Positions 35,979-45,144 of a DNA stretch of 64,000 nucleotides are shown here, piece after piece. The DNA is taken from NCBI GenBank assembly GCA_963663615.1, contig OY760517.1, positions 558,001 to 622,000 on the forward strand, read 5' to 3'. Below the pieces are notes generated by a model. That model saw nothing but the letters and a program-made list of their open reading frames with translations. It was not told the DNA's origin and ran no database searches. The position numbers and the translations under genes were made by a program. The stretch is from G963663615 sp963663615. Lineage in GTDB: Bacteria > Bacteroidota > Ignavibacteria > Ignavibacteriales > Melioribacteraceae. Numbering within the stretch: the stretch's first letter is position 1; each line of letters begins with the position of its first letter.

Positions 35979-36830
35979 TTAGGCTCTGCCTCGGCTTATG
36001 TCTTCAAGTTTCTTTATCCTTTCGGCAATAGGCGGATGAGTTGAGAAAAGTTTTGATAATCCACTACCGCTTAACGGATTTACAATAAACAGGTGAGTTG
36101 TAGCAGTATCAGCATCACGCATTGGAATACGCTCGTTTGCATAAGCCAGTTTATTTAGTGCTGATGCCAGTCCCAAAGGTTTACCGGAAATTTCGGAGCC
36201 GCCTTTATCGGCAGCATACTCCCTGCTTCTTGAAATTGCAAGCTGAATAAGCACAGCAATAATGGGTGAAAGGATCAATAACACGAGAGAAGATAACGCA
36301 CTGCCAGAATCCTCGTCACTTCTGCCACCACCAAATATCATTGCCCAACCAGCCATTCGTGCAAGGAAAGTAATAGTACCAACAAGAGTAGCTGTAATGG
36401 TACTAATTAAGATGTCGCGGTTTTTAACATGAGTCAATTCATGAGCAATAACACCTTCCAGCTCATCCTGGTTTAGCATTTCGATTATGCCGGTAGTTAA
36501 AGCAACCGCAGCATTATTTGGATTTCTGCCGGTTGCAAATGCGTTGGGTGTTGCTGACTGAATTACATAAAGTTTTGGCATTGGCAAACCAGCATTACTT
36601 GCAAGTCGCTCAACTGTATTAAATAAGGTTGGACCGTTTTTTCTTTCTATTTTTTTTGCATTGTACATACTTAGCACAATTTTATCCGAGAACCAGTAGG
36701 AACCAAAGTTAAGTGCCAGGGAAATACCAAATGCAATTACAACTCCTGTTTTACCGCCAAGTGCTCCACCGACAATCATTAGCAGAGCCATCATTGCCGT
36801 CATTAGGAATACGGTTTTTACAGCGTTCAT
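35979..36830 (-). CDS. htpX: HtpX-family membrane zinc protease
   Basis: A 283-residue M48 peptidase that degrades damaged membrane proteins. It has two N-terminal helices, the zinc motif GVIAHELTHVKNRD (H130, E131, H134), a later REYAADKGGSE helix with the third ligand, and two further hydrophobic segments between them. Full length. It is followed by a strong terminator. Confidence 0.96.
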   Translation of the reverse strand: MNAVKTVFLMTAMMALLMIVGGALGGKTGVVIAFGISLALNFGSYWFSDKIVLSMYNAKKIERKNGPTLFNTVERLASNAGLPMPKLYVIQSATPNAFATGRNPNNAAVALTTGIIEMLNQDELEGVIAHELTHVKNRDILISTITATLVGTITFLARMAGWAMIFGGGRSDEDSGSALSSLVLLILSPIIAVLIQLAISRSREYAADKGGSEISGKPLGLASALNKLAYANERIPMRDADTATTHLFIVNPLSGSGLSKLFSTHPPIAERIKKLEDISRGRA

Positions 36831-37084
36831 TTATACCTCAATTTATTCATTTCAAATTTATCAAATATTTTGGAGTTTAACATCGAATACTGAATTAATG
36901 TTCCGCAGTAAACATATTTCAAAACCGTTTGTAATCATAATTTTTATTGCTCGTATATATTGAAGAGGAACTGTAGAGTTTCCAAAGGAGTTTTCATAGG
37001 TCATTAACATGGTAGGTTACAATGTTTTACCTTGCGATTATTTTATATTATCTTTAAAATGGTGACTCAAATTATGGGGACTTT

Positions 37085-38014
37085 ATGAGTATCAGACTCC
37101 TTTTAATCTTATTGTTAACTTCATTTATACTGAACGCACAAAATACATACGAATTTTTAAGGCTCGATATGAGTCCGAGGACTGCAGCATTAGCCGGTAG
37201 TTTTGTAGCTGCTAACGATGATCCGAATGTATTGTTTTACAATCCGGCGGCAATTGAAAACCTAAATGGTACACCAGTATCGTTCTCGTTTTTAAAACAT
37301 CTGCTCGATATAAATTCCGCCTCGCTCGTTGGCTCGTACGAATTTGAAGATGTTGGTCGTTTTGGTGGTGGTATTCAGTTTATTGACTATGGAAGTTTTG
37401 ATAAAACAGATGAATACGGTAATGTTAATGGTGATTTTGGAGCGATGGAAATGCTTCTGGTTGTTGGTTATTCCAATCAGCTTTCCGAAAACCTATACTA
37501 TGGTGCCAATGCCAAGTTTATTTATTCTGCAATCTCGGATGTATCATCAACCGGGGCTGCGTTTGATGTTGGACTAAATTATGTTATCCCCGACTCCAAG
37601 TGGTCGTTTGGTCTTTCAATTCAAAATATAGGTGCACAGATATCAAAATATGGTGAGGAAACTGAAAATCTTCCACTTGATATTCGTATTGGTTTGGCTA
37701 AAGAATTACAGCATTTGCCTTTGAAATACTACGTTTCTCTTAACAGGCTTAATGATGATTCGGATGAGTTTATTGACCGACTTAAAAATGTATCGGTTGG
37801 TGGTGAGTTTAAGCTTAGCAAAGTTGTCCGTATTCGCATGGGGTATGATAATATTAAACGCGAAGAACTTAAACTTGGTACATCTGCCGGTCTTGCAGGG
37901 TTTAACTTTGGGCTTGGGTTTGATGTTAAGGGCTACCTTGTTGATTATGCTTTCTCTTCAATGGGTTCAATTGGTTCATTACACAGAGTTGGTATTTCAA
38001 CAAATCTTGAATAA
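37085..38014 (+). CDS. PorV/PorQ-family outer-membrane protein
   Basis: A 309-residue beta-barrel protein with a signal peptide (FILNAQ). The start NTYEFLRLDMSPRTAALAGS and NDDPNVLFYNPAAIENL are typical of the PorV/PorQ family of FadL-like barrels that assist type IX secretion. The overall length fits PorQ. With several T9SS-tagged proteins in the window this is expected, but a plain UPF0164 barrel is the alternative. A terminator follows. Confidence 0.83.
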   Translation: MSIRLLLILLLTSFILNAQNTYEFLRLDMSPRTAALAGSFVAANDDPNVLFYNPAAIENLNGTPVSFSFLKHLLDINSASLVGSYEFEDVGRFGGGIQFIDYGSFDKTDEYGNVNGDFGAMEMLLVVGYSNQLSENLYYGANAKFIYSAISDVSSTGAAFDVGLNYVIPDSKWSFGLSIQNIGAQISKYGEETENLPLDIRIGLAKELQHLPLKYYVSLNRLNDDSDEFIDRLKNVSVGGEFKLSKVVRIRMGYDNIKREELKLGTSAGLAGFNFGLGFDVKGYLVDYAFSSMGSIGSLHRVGISTNLE

Positions 38015-38033
38015 AAAGTTTATTCTCTATATT

Positions 38034-38062
38034 GAGCAGGGCTATTTGGCTCTGCTTTTTTT
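38034..38062 (+). terminator. Rho-independent terminator after the PorV/PorQ gene
   Basis: AGCAGGGC (38035-38042) pairs with GCTCTGCT (38049-38056), one G-T pair, followed by seven or so T. Confidence 0.88.
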
Positions 38063-38095
38063 ATGTACTTATTTTAAAACTAATTTTAAGCTAAA

Positions 38096-39022
38096 ATGAA
38101 AAAATCGCTATTACTGTTGATGGTCGTACTTGTTGTTACTGCTTGTAACTTTAAGGTAAAACATAAACCTCTTAAAAAAGAACCAAATGTGTTGTATCTT
38201 CAGGAAACAAGAGAAGATGAAAAAGCAGTGAAATTCCATGTGAAGAAAAAATCATTATACTCTTCATTTTTTGATAACAAGGGTGCCCGTGGAGATAGGT
38301 TTGACCTTGCCGAGGAAATTGAATTTGATGAAGCGGGTAATTTATTGGTTCATATTCAATACACGGGTGGCGAAAAAATCCATACCGCTTACGGCTACGA
38401 TTACGACATGGATGGTAATCTTGTTAAAATGTTGAGCCGTGATGGTAATGGTAATACGCTTTATAATCGTGAGTCCGAATATAATTCCGATAATCTTGAA
38501 GTTAAACGCTCCGAAACTCAATTCAAAAAAACTGCTGATTTGGTTACTATCTTTAAGTATAACGATAAAACTCAGCTCATCAGGTCTGTAACCGAAACAG
38601 TTGCTGGTGAGCCGAAAGGTAGAGAAGAATTTAAGTATAGCGGCAATATGCCAGTAAAGCAGGAAGTATTTAATAGCCAACAGTCTCTTCAAAAAGTTAT
38701 AAAATTTGAGTATGATGAAAAAGGCAGGATTGTTCGTGCAATTAGTGATATAGTTGATATTAAAACTGATACAACTTTTTATGAATGGGATGATGCGGAT
38801 AATTTTACAAAAATAGATGAAGGCTATTTTGTTCGCGAATTTCAGTATAACAATAATGGTGATTGTACCGTTGAATCAGCATTTACAGGTGACGGCTATT
38901 TGCAGTATGAACTAAAATTCTTTTATAATCATCTGGGATTAATGGATCACAGAATTAAGTATGATGGCGAAAGAAATCCGGTACTTTATACCGAATACAG
39001 ATACGAATTTTACGAACAATGA
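38096..39022 (+). CDS. Lipoprotein with RHS/YD-like repeats
   Basis: A 308-residue lipoprotein (lipobox VVTAC, Cys17). It is made of short repeats such as IEFDEAGNLLVHIQ, YDYDMDGNLVKML and FEYDEKGRIVRAI, the YD pattern found in RHS-type beta-solenoids. The repeats likely form a short beta structure on the periplasmic or outer face of a membrane. Its stop overlaps the start of the beta-CASP gene by four bases (ATGA), so they are cotranscribed; a functional link is not evident. Confidence 0.72.
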   Translation: MKKSLLLLMVVLVVTACNFKVKHKPLKKEPNVLYLQETREDEKAVKFHVKKKSLYSSFFDNKGARGDRFDLAEEIEFDEAGNLLVHIQYTGGEKIHTAYGYDYDMDGNLVKMLSRDGNGNTLYNRESEYNSDNLEVKRSETQFKKTADLVTIFKYNDKTQLIRSVTETVAGEPKGREEFKYSGNMPVKQEVFNSQQSLQKVIKFEYDEKGRIVRAISDIVDIKTDTTFYEWDDADNFTKIDEGYFVREFQYNNNGDCTVESAFTGDGYLQYELKFFYNHLGLMDHRIKYDGERNPVLYTEYRYEFYEQ

Positions 39023-40383
39023 GGTTCCTTTCTCTTGGTGGTGCCGATGAAGTAGGCGGCAGTTGCTACTACTATAATTTTAATGGTACCGGTATTGTAA
39101 TTGATGCCGGTATCTTTCCTTCCAAAAAAGGGAAGGATGTTATTCCCGATTTTTCTCCCCTCGATAATTTGCCAACCGATGCCGTAATTATTACTCACGC
39201 ACATCAGGATCATATTGGGGCACTACCTTTTCTTATTCGCAAATTTCCGCACCTAAAGATTTACACAACATTACAGACTGCTGAAATTGCAGCTCTTACA
39301 TTGCATAACTCTGCCAAACTCCTCAAAAAGCAATTTAGCTCCGATGGGGAAATTAAACCTTATACTCATGATGAAATAAATTTGCTTGTTCGCTCAATAC
39401 AGTTTTTCCATTATGGGGAGGAGTTTAAGGTTGATTCAATTACTTCGCTCAGCCCTCCTGTGGATATTAGGTTTTATGATGCCGGACATATTCTTGGTGC
39501 GGCTGGTGTACTGATGGAATCAAGTGGCGAAAAAGTGTTTCACACAGGTGATATTAAACTTAAGGAGCAATATGTGCTTTCGGGGGCTGATCTTACGGGA
39601 CTAAAAACCGATACTCTTGTGCTTGAATCAACCTATGGTGGCGAAAACCCTGACGATATCCCAACGTGGCGCGATGAAATTAAACGACTTGCCAAGGCTC
39701 TTAACAAGGTTTTACTGGATGGCGGTTCGGTTATGATTCCGGTTTTTTCACTTGGTAAAACCCAGGAAATTTTAGCCATTATTGGCGGATTGCTGGAGAA
39801 GGGTAAAATTATTGAATCCCGTATTTATACGATGGGTCTTGGCAGACCACTTAGTGCATTGTACGATAAGAACCGATACCTTGTTAAACGTAATCTTGAG
39901 AATCTTGAAATTAGAAAAATTCCGCAGTATAACCTGGGGTTTGTTCGCGATTTAACCAAGTTCAGGAAAAAGCCCGGTATTGTGCTTGCACCTGGTGGCA
40001 TGATGGTTCCGGGTACTGTTGCCCACCGACTTATTCCGTACTGGCTTAACCAAAAAGAGTTTGCAATATTTACCGTAGGTTATATGGAGGAAACCACTCC
40101 CGGTTATATAATTCAGAATGCTAAACGGGGTGACAAGATTAAAATTGAAAAGCATGAGGGCAAGTTTGAGGTTAAGTGCGATATTCAAAATTTTCGGTTT
40201 ACGAGTCATGCAGACCGTAACGACTTGCTCAGGATAGTTCAACAAGTTAATCCCAAAAATGTAATACTAATACATGGCGAGGAATACTCAATTGGTGAGC
40301 TTGGAAAGGAAATACTAACCCGCTACCCCCACATAAAACTCTACGCCAGCGAAGTTGGTAAATTTATTGAGGTTGGCGGTTAA
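39019..40383 (+). CDS. Beta-CASP metallo-beta-lactamase-fold nuclease
   Basis: A 454-residue predicted RNA-processing enzyme of the CPSF/YsxC-like beta-CASP group. The MBL motif is THAHQDH (H60, H62, D64, H65), followed by DAGHILGAAGV, HTGDIKL, LESTYGGE, GSVMIPVFSLGKTQEIL and, in the C-terminal part, FTSHADRNDLL and ILIHGE. It probably acts as an endo- or exoribonuclease. It starts on the stop of the lipoprotein gene and converges on the M1 peptidase gene. Confidence 0.9.
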   Translation: MRFLSLGGADEVGGSCYYYNFNGTGIVIDAGIFPSKKGKDVIPDFSPLDNLPTDAVIITHAHQDHIGALPFLIRKFPHLKIYTTLQTAEIAALTLHNSAKLLKKQFSSDGEIKPYTHDEINLLVRSIQFFHYGEEFKVDSITSLSPPVDIRFYDAGHILGAAGVLMESSGEKVFHTGDIKLKEQYVLSGADLTGLKTDTLVLESTYGGENPDDIPTWRDEIKRLAKALNKVLLDGGSVMIPVFSLGKTQEILAIIGGLLEKGKIIESRIYTMGLGRPLSALYDKNRYLVKRNLENLEIRKIPQYNLGFVRDLTKFRKKPGIVLAPGGMMVPGTVAHRLIPYWLNQKEFAIFTVGYMEETTPGYIIQNAKRGDKIKIEKHEGKFEVKCDIQNFRFTSHADRNDLLRIVQQVNPKNVILIHGEEYSIGELGKEILTRYPHIKLYASEVGKFIEVGG

Positions 40384-40399
40384 ATTAGACGTATAAATT

Positions 40400-40475
40400 T
40401 TCTACTAAACTTTAACCTATACTTGGTAACCTGATTAAAGAATGTTACCGCTTTGGCGGTTAAAGTTTAGTAGAA
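40400..40475. repeat. 18-bp perfect inverted repeat between convergent genes
   Basis: Arm TTCTACTAAACTTTAACC (40400-40417) is an exact reverse complement of 40458-40475. Inside, GGTAAC (40425-40430) pairs with GTTACC (40444-40449), so a two-tier cruciform is possible. No T tract follows. It may be a bidirectional transcript end or a tiny palindromic mobile element. Confidence 0.7.
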
Positions 40476-40491
40476 TTATAAAATTGCGTTA

Positions 40492-42471
40492 CTATTTTAA
40501 TAGCATCATTTTGCGGGATTCGCGGTAGTTTGGGGTTTCGAGGGTATAGATGTAAACTCCGCTGGAAATACCGGGGAGTACATCGGTAAAGTTTAGTGTG
40601 TAGTTGTGGTGCCCAGCCTGTTGAATTTCGTTAACGAGTGTTGCAAGCTCGTTACCAAGTACGTCATAAATCTTAAGAATAACGTTTGTCTGCTCAGGAA
40701 TGTAGTAGTTAATTACTGTAGACGGGTTAAACGGATTTGGGTAATTCTGCTCAAGTTTGTAGCTATTAACTGATACACCGTTTTCATCAACTTGTACTGC
40801 ACTTTCTATGTCTTTCATAATCAGGTTGTTCGGATCAAGCTCAACCGAATTTGGTATTCCATTAACAGGTATTAGGAATGACTGTTCTTGTTGATCATTA
40901 AATACTGTAACTAATGTATCACCCTGACTGGTTGAAATTTTTAGCTGTATCGGCATTGTAAAGAAAGTTGGATTTGAGTTGGTTCTTTGTGATATAGTAA
41001 CATTCACCGTACTTGAATTATCTACATTAATCTCTCCAAACCAGTTATAGGAATATTTCGGGTAGTTTTCTCCATAAATCCACTCCTGGAAAAAGTAGTT
41101 GAGATCAACACCCGATTCGTTTTCCATAATTTCCTGAAAATCTTCGGTAGTAGCTACATCGTAAGCAAGTTCGGGGTCTGTAATATAAGCTTTCATACCC
41201 TTAAAGAATAGGGAGTCGCCAAGTACACCGCGGAGCATGTGCAAAACCACCGCACCTTTTGCGTAGCTCCGGGCAGAGTTAAATATCTGATTTGTTGTGG
41301 AAATATCCTGCACATATATTGTACCGCGTGCTGATTTTGCAGTACCATATTGTCCCGGTTCACCCATATTATCAAGAATGTTTTCCATATAAGCATCAGG
41401 ACCATGATAATGTTCATCCCATAATGCCTCAAGGTAAGTTGCAAATCCTTCGTTTAGCCATATATGATGCCAGTCCTTACAAGTAATTTTATCCCCAAAC
41501 CACTGATGTGCAAGTTCATGAGCAACAATAGATTCATAAAAGTAGCCCATTGAAGAAATGGTTTGATGTTCCATTCCACCACCCCAGCCAAACTCAGCAT
41601 GTCCGTATTTTTCATTAACAAACGGGTATTCACCAAAAAGATCAGCAAATAATTCAATCATTAGAGGAGTTTTGTCCAAATCGGATTTTCTGGCTTCATC
41701 CCAATTTGACGGATAGTTATAGTGAGTAACCGGCATTGAATCAGTTTCGGAATAATGATAATAGTTTGTGTATAGATAATAATCAGTAATTGCGAGTGAA
41801 ATTAGATACTGGGCAATAGGGTAGCTGTTTTTCCATTTGTAAGTATGTGTGCCGTCACCATTCTCAATAACCTCTTCCAGCGAACCATTTGATACCGGAG
41901 TAAGCTGATCTGAAACAGTAATCCATACGTCGGAGCTATCAGCTTTGTCGGCAGGAGTATTTTTACTTGGCCACCAGTCTGCTGCACCGTAAGGTTCGCT
42001 AAGAGTCCATATTGCAGGACTACCACCCTGGTTATTAAACTCAAAGCTTCCGAAACCAGAAGAACCGGGAACACCTCTGTAATAAACATTTACGCTTATA
42101 AGCGAATCTTTCATTACTGTTTTATCAAGTGAAATATTTATTTTATTGGATGTATGTGTAAAAGTTGCGGTATTGTTATTTGCTACAACCGAATCAACAG
42201 TCATTGTATTTTGCAAATCAAGATAAAAATCTTTTAGGCTGTCTGCAACCGTACGAGCTTCAACGGTAACATACCCTGAAAGATATTCCGGTGATGCAGT
42301 AATTTCTATTGCAAGCTTGTAGTAGGTTATATCGATATTTGAGTCACCCGGATAAGTTATTTTACTTAATCTATGGGCGTGGTTTGCATTTCGGCATGTG
42401 TGTATCTTGCGTTCCTGTGCATTTATATTAAAAAGAAGTGAAAAGAATAGAAGTGTTAACAAATATTTCAT
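40492..42471 (-). CDS. Secreted M1 aminopeptidase with T9SS C-terminal tag
   Basis: A 659-residue gluzincin aminopeptidase. After a signal peptide (FNINAQ) comes the N-terminal sheet domain, the exopeptidase motif GGGMEHQTISSMG (GGMEH instead of GAMEN) and the zinc site AHELAHQWFGD (H318, E319, H322) with WLNEGFATY providing E341. Residues from about 575 on are a T9SS type A sorting domain starting LEQNYPNPFNPSTV and ending SRKMMLLK, so the protein is exported through the outer membrane. It lies alone, convergent with the beta-CASP gene. Confidence 0.93.
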   Translation of the reverse strand: MKYLLTLLFFSLLFNINAQERKIHTCRNANHAHRLSKITYPGDSNIDITYYKLAIEITASPEYLSGYVTVEARTVADSLKDFYLDLQNTMTVDSVVANNNTATFTHTSNKINISLDKTVMKDSLISVNVYYRGVPGSSGFGSFEFNNQGGSPAIWTLSEPYGAADWWPSKNTPADKADSSDVWITVSDQLTPVSNGSLEEVIENGDGTHTYKWKNSYPIAQYLISLAITDYYLYTNYYHYSETDSMPVTHYNYPSNWDEARKSDLDKTPLMIELFADLFGEYPFVNEKYGHAEFGWGGGMEHQTISSMGYFYESIVAHELAHQWFGDKITCKDWHHIWLNEGFATYLEALWDEHYHGPDAYMENILDNMGEPGQYGTAKSARGTIYVQDISTTNQIFNSARSYAKGAVVLHMLRGVLGDSLFFKGMKAYITDPELAYDVATTEDFQEIMENESGVDLNYFFQEWIYGENYPKYSYNWFGEINVDNSSTVNVTISQRTNSNPTFFTMPIQLKISTSQGDTLVTVFNDQQEQSFLIPVNGIPNSVELDPNNLIMKDIESAVQVDENGVSVNSYKLEQNYPNPFNPSTVINYYIPEQTNVILKIYDVLGNELATLVNEIQQAGHHNYTLNFTDVLPGISSGVYIYTLETPNYRESRKMMLLK

Positions 42472-42611
42472 TATAACCTCAATATGGTTTTTATTTTAAT
42501 TACAAAATAATTACTGCAAACTTAAAATATAAGAGAAAAATTATTGGATAACTCATCTCATAACAATTAAATAGCTTTAAAGTATCGATAATTTATGATC
42601 AGTTTATTTCA

Positions 42612-44939
42612 TTATTTGATTTTATTGTGTTTGTAAACTTTAGCTTTTGCCTGGTTAAATAATTCAGGATGATTTGATTCCCGAAAACTACCCATCGTTA
42701 TAGCGGTAATATGGAAATAGTCATCATTAACATTATTGTAAACAAGTTTTGTATCACTTTGATTAACAGGAATTTTGCTCCCCGGTTTGTACAGATGAAT
42801 TTTACTGTCGGTTAGCTGACCATTCTCAGAGTTGGCAGTCGCAATAAACAAAACATCTTCTCTTTTCATTGTTTTGAGCACATTCTTTTCAACATTGTTA
42901 TTTTCTGCTTCGTCAGTAATGTCTCCTGCTGCCATAGCTGTAACAACTCTGTTGTGGGTAGTTTCATTTACCAACTCAATCCATTTATTTTTTGTGAAAT
43001 AATTCCAGTATTTAACAGAATAGCCATTTCTGTTTTCATTGTTGAAGCAAACAATAAGCTCGTCACGTAACAATGTAGGTTCGTAATATTCAGGTGATTT
43101 GGTGGGATCTTCATATACATTCAAATCAAAATTAGAGGCTATGTTACCTGCGGTAATAGCAGTAATACGTTTACCCGGAATGTATTTACCCTTGGCAGGG
43201 TCTAACTTATGTTTACTTTTTGTTAGTTTTACGTCAGTCCAAATATGAACAACATCCTGTGTCCCTAATTCTTCAACAAGTGCAAGTTCATCAACACCGT
43301 TACCGTAAAAATCACCAGAAGCAATCATTTTGATTTTATTATCGAGTGTAGCAATTGTTGAGCTTAAGGTAAATCCTTTTTCTGTTAACTCGTAAAGTTT
43401 TATAGTTGAATTGCCATTTTCATTATGCAGAGTAACAAACTCGTCATCACCGTCCCCATCATAATCTCCGGTACAAGATGAAACAGGAGTAGCTCCCTTG
43501 TAATTTAGATTAGTAGTTTTGGTTGCAGGTATATCGTCTGTAACCTCGGCATGACTAACAGTATATTCAGAATCATTATTATAACAAAAAACAAGCTCAT
43601 CATCCCCATCGCCATTGCAATAAAACTTGCTTTCGTCAACCAGCTTATTATTAATCGCATAAAAATCACCGCAGGCAATTGTTGTAACTTTCCCTGGTGA
43701 GGCAAACCTCCTTTTGGAATTGAACATTCCATCTCTTTTATTCCAGTCCTCAATATAAATAAGGTTTTGGGTTTCGTTATTATTTGAGAAAGCTACAACA
43801 AGCTGATCAGTATCATGTATTTCTGTTTGCAGTGCTTCGGAGTAATACATTGGTGATTTATCTTCAGCAACCCAGTGGTTAACTGCATCATCTTCACCCT
43901 CAATGTCGTTGGAAGGTGCCAGATTCCAACTGTAAAAGTAAAGGGCATCAACACCCATATTGAACAGTTTGCGAATTGCTGCATGCGTTATTGAATGTGT
44001 TGCAATTGGAAGGTGGTAATCAATTTCGCTTCCGAGCATTAATACAGCACCAATTCTGGTATCTACAGTTGTGTTTTTTTTGCAAAATGCTTTTCGTGCC
44101 TCAAGAAGTGAGTTATTGAATAAATGAAGACCGTGATCATCCTTTGACAAAGTATATCCGTAGTAATCCAGCAGCAAAAGATCGCAGGAATTACGATAAG
44201 TTTTATAATCATGTTGATGAAGATTTTTAACTTTTTGTGAATAACTATGTGCAGGCATGGTACGCATGGTCATTATAACAGGAGTATTCTCAAATAGTTT
44301 TATTTTATCAGCTCCGCTAACAACATGATAATTTTTGATTCTGTTATAAAAATAGGTGTACATGTTATCGGGGTAATCAATAATATTATCGATTCTGTCC
44401 CAGCTTGTTTCCGGTTCGTCGGCAAGGTAAATCCCTCCCAGATATTCCGGGTGGTATTTTGACTTTTTACCAGATGCCAAAAGAGAATTTCCAAGGTCGT
44501 ATAATAATTCGTCAAATTTTTTCAATTCGTCCGAATCAATTGTACCGTGGGTATTATTATCAAAAATTTTTTTATCATTCCAGAAATCTTTTTTACACCA
44601 CTTAATACCAAGATTTGCAATTGCCTGAACTCGAAATACATCAAGCTTGTGATTATCATCAGTTTTTAGAAGGTTTTTGCCGTTCATATTGTAAACGTTT
44701 CTAAAGTAGCCACTGAGATAATTAGTTGAAGGAACAAGTGAGTAGTATTGAAATTTATTTGTGAATTCATAATTCTCGGATGCAGGAGAATTACCGTGAT
44801 GCACAAAATTATAGGTATCCGGGTTACTCGGTTGTACTGCATACATTCCAATCTCAAATCCGTGTGGTTTGGAAACCTGTGCAAGTAGAACAGACTTAAC
44901 TACGAGAATAATGATAAAAAAAATTAAACGTTGCTTCAT
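42612..44939 (-). CDS. Secreted glycosidase-like protein with FG-GAP-like repeats
   Basis: A protein of about 775 residues; I choose ATG 44939 (MKQRLIFF) because it begins a good signal peptide (KSVLLAQ), whereas ATG 45008 adds 23 basic residues. The first half looks like a TIM-barrel glycoside-hydrolase domain with YLGGIYLADEPETSW, LLLLDYYGY and MGVDALYFYSWNLAP. The second half has FG-GAP-like Asp-rich repeats (GDYDGDGDDEFVTLHN, GDFYGNGVDELALV). It lacks a T9SS tag, unlike its neighbours. No GH family was identified with certainty. Confidence 0.7.
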   Translation of the reverse strand: MKQRLIFFIIILVVKSVLLAQVSKPHGFEIGMYAVQPSNPDTYNFVHHGNSPASENYEFTNKFQYYSLVPSTNYLSGYFRNVYNMNGKNLLKTDDNHKLDVFRVQAIANLGIKWCKKDFWNDKKIFDNNTHGTIDSDELKKFDELLYDLGNSLLASGKKSKYHPEYLGGIYLADEPETSWDRIDNIIDYPDNMYTYFYNRIKNYHVVSGADKIKLFENTPVIMTMRTMPAHSYSQKVKNLHQHDYKTYRNSCDLLLLDYYGYTLSKDDHGLHLFNNSLLEARKAFCKKNTTVDTRIGAVLMLGSEIDYHLPIATHSITHAAIRKLFNMGVDALYFYSWNLAPSNDIEGEDDAVNHWVAEDKSPMYYSEALQTEIHDTDQLVVAFSNNNETQNLIYIEDWNKRDGMFNSKRRFASPGKVTTIACGDFYAINNKLVDESKFYCNGDGDDELVFCYNNDSEYTVSHAEVTDDIPATKTTNLNYKGATPVSSCTGDYDGDGDDEFVTLHNENGNSTIKLYELTEKGFTLSSTIATLDNKIKMIASGDFYGNGVDELALVEELGTQDVVHIWTDVKLTKSKHKLDPAKGKYIPGKRITAITAGNIASNFDLNVYEDPTKSPEYYEPTLLRDELIVCFNNENRNGYSVKYWNYFTKNKWIELVNETTHNRVVTAMAAGDITDEAENNNVEKNVLKTMKREDVLFIATANSENGQLTDSKIHLYKPGSKIPVNQSDTKLVYNNVNDDYFHITAITMGSFRESNHPELFNQAKAKVYKHNKIK

Positions 44940-45080
44940 AACGTTATCCCTTAAGTAATTCTTTTTATAGCTATATAAGAACAATTGCAAAATACGGAAA
45001 TTAGGCAAATAAGGCAGTTTTTATAAATTATGTTTGTTAGGGGTGGTTAATTATAAGGGTTACTTTTTTATTACTCCATA

Positions 45081-45110
45081 AAAAGAACCCCCGTAAATGT
45101 TTACCGGGGG
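45081..45110 (-). terminator. Rho-independent terminator of the BNR/T9SS gene
   Basis: CCCCCGTAAA (45088-45097) pairs with TTTACCGGGGG (45100-45110) with one bulge. On the minus strand TTCTTTTTAT follows. It ends the transcript of the gene at 45145-47514. Confidence 0.85.
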
Positions 45111-45144
45111 AGACTTTGCTTTTGACGTTACGAGGAAAACTTTT

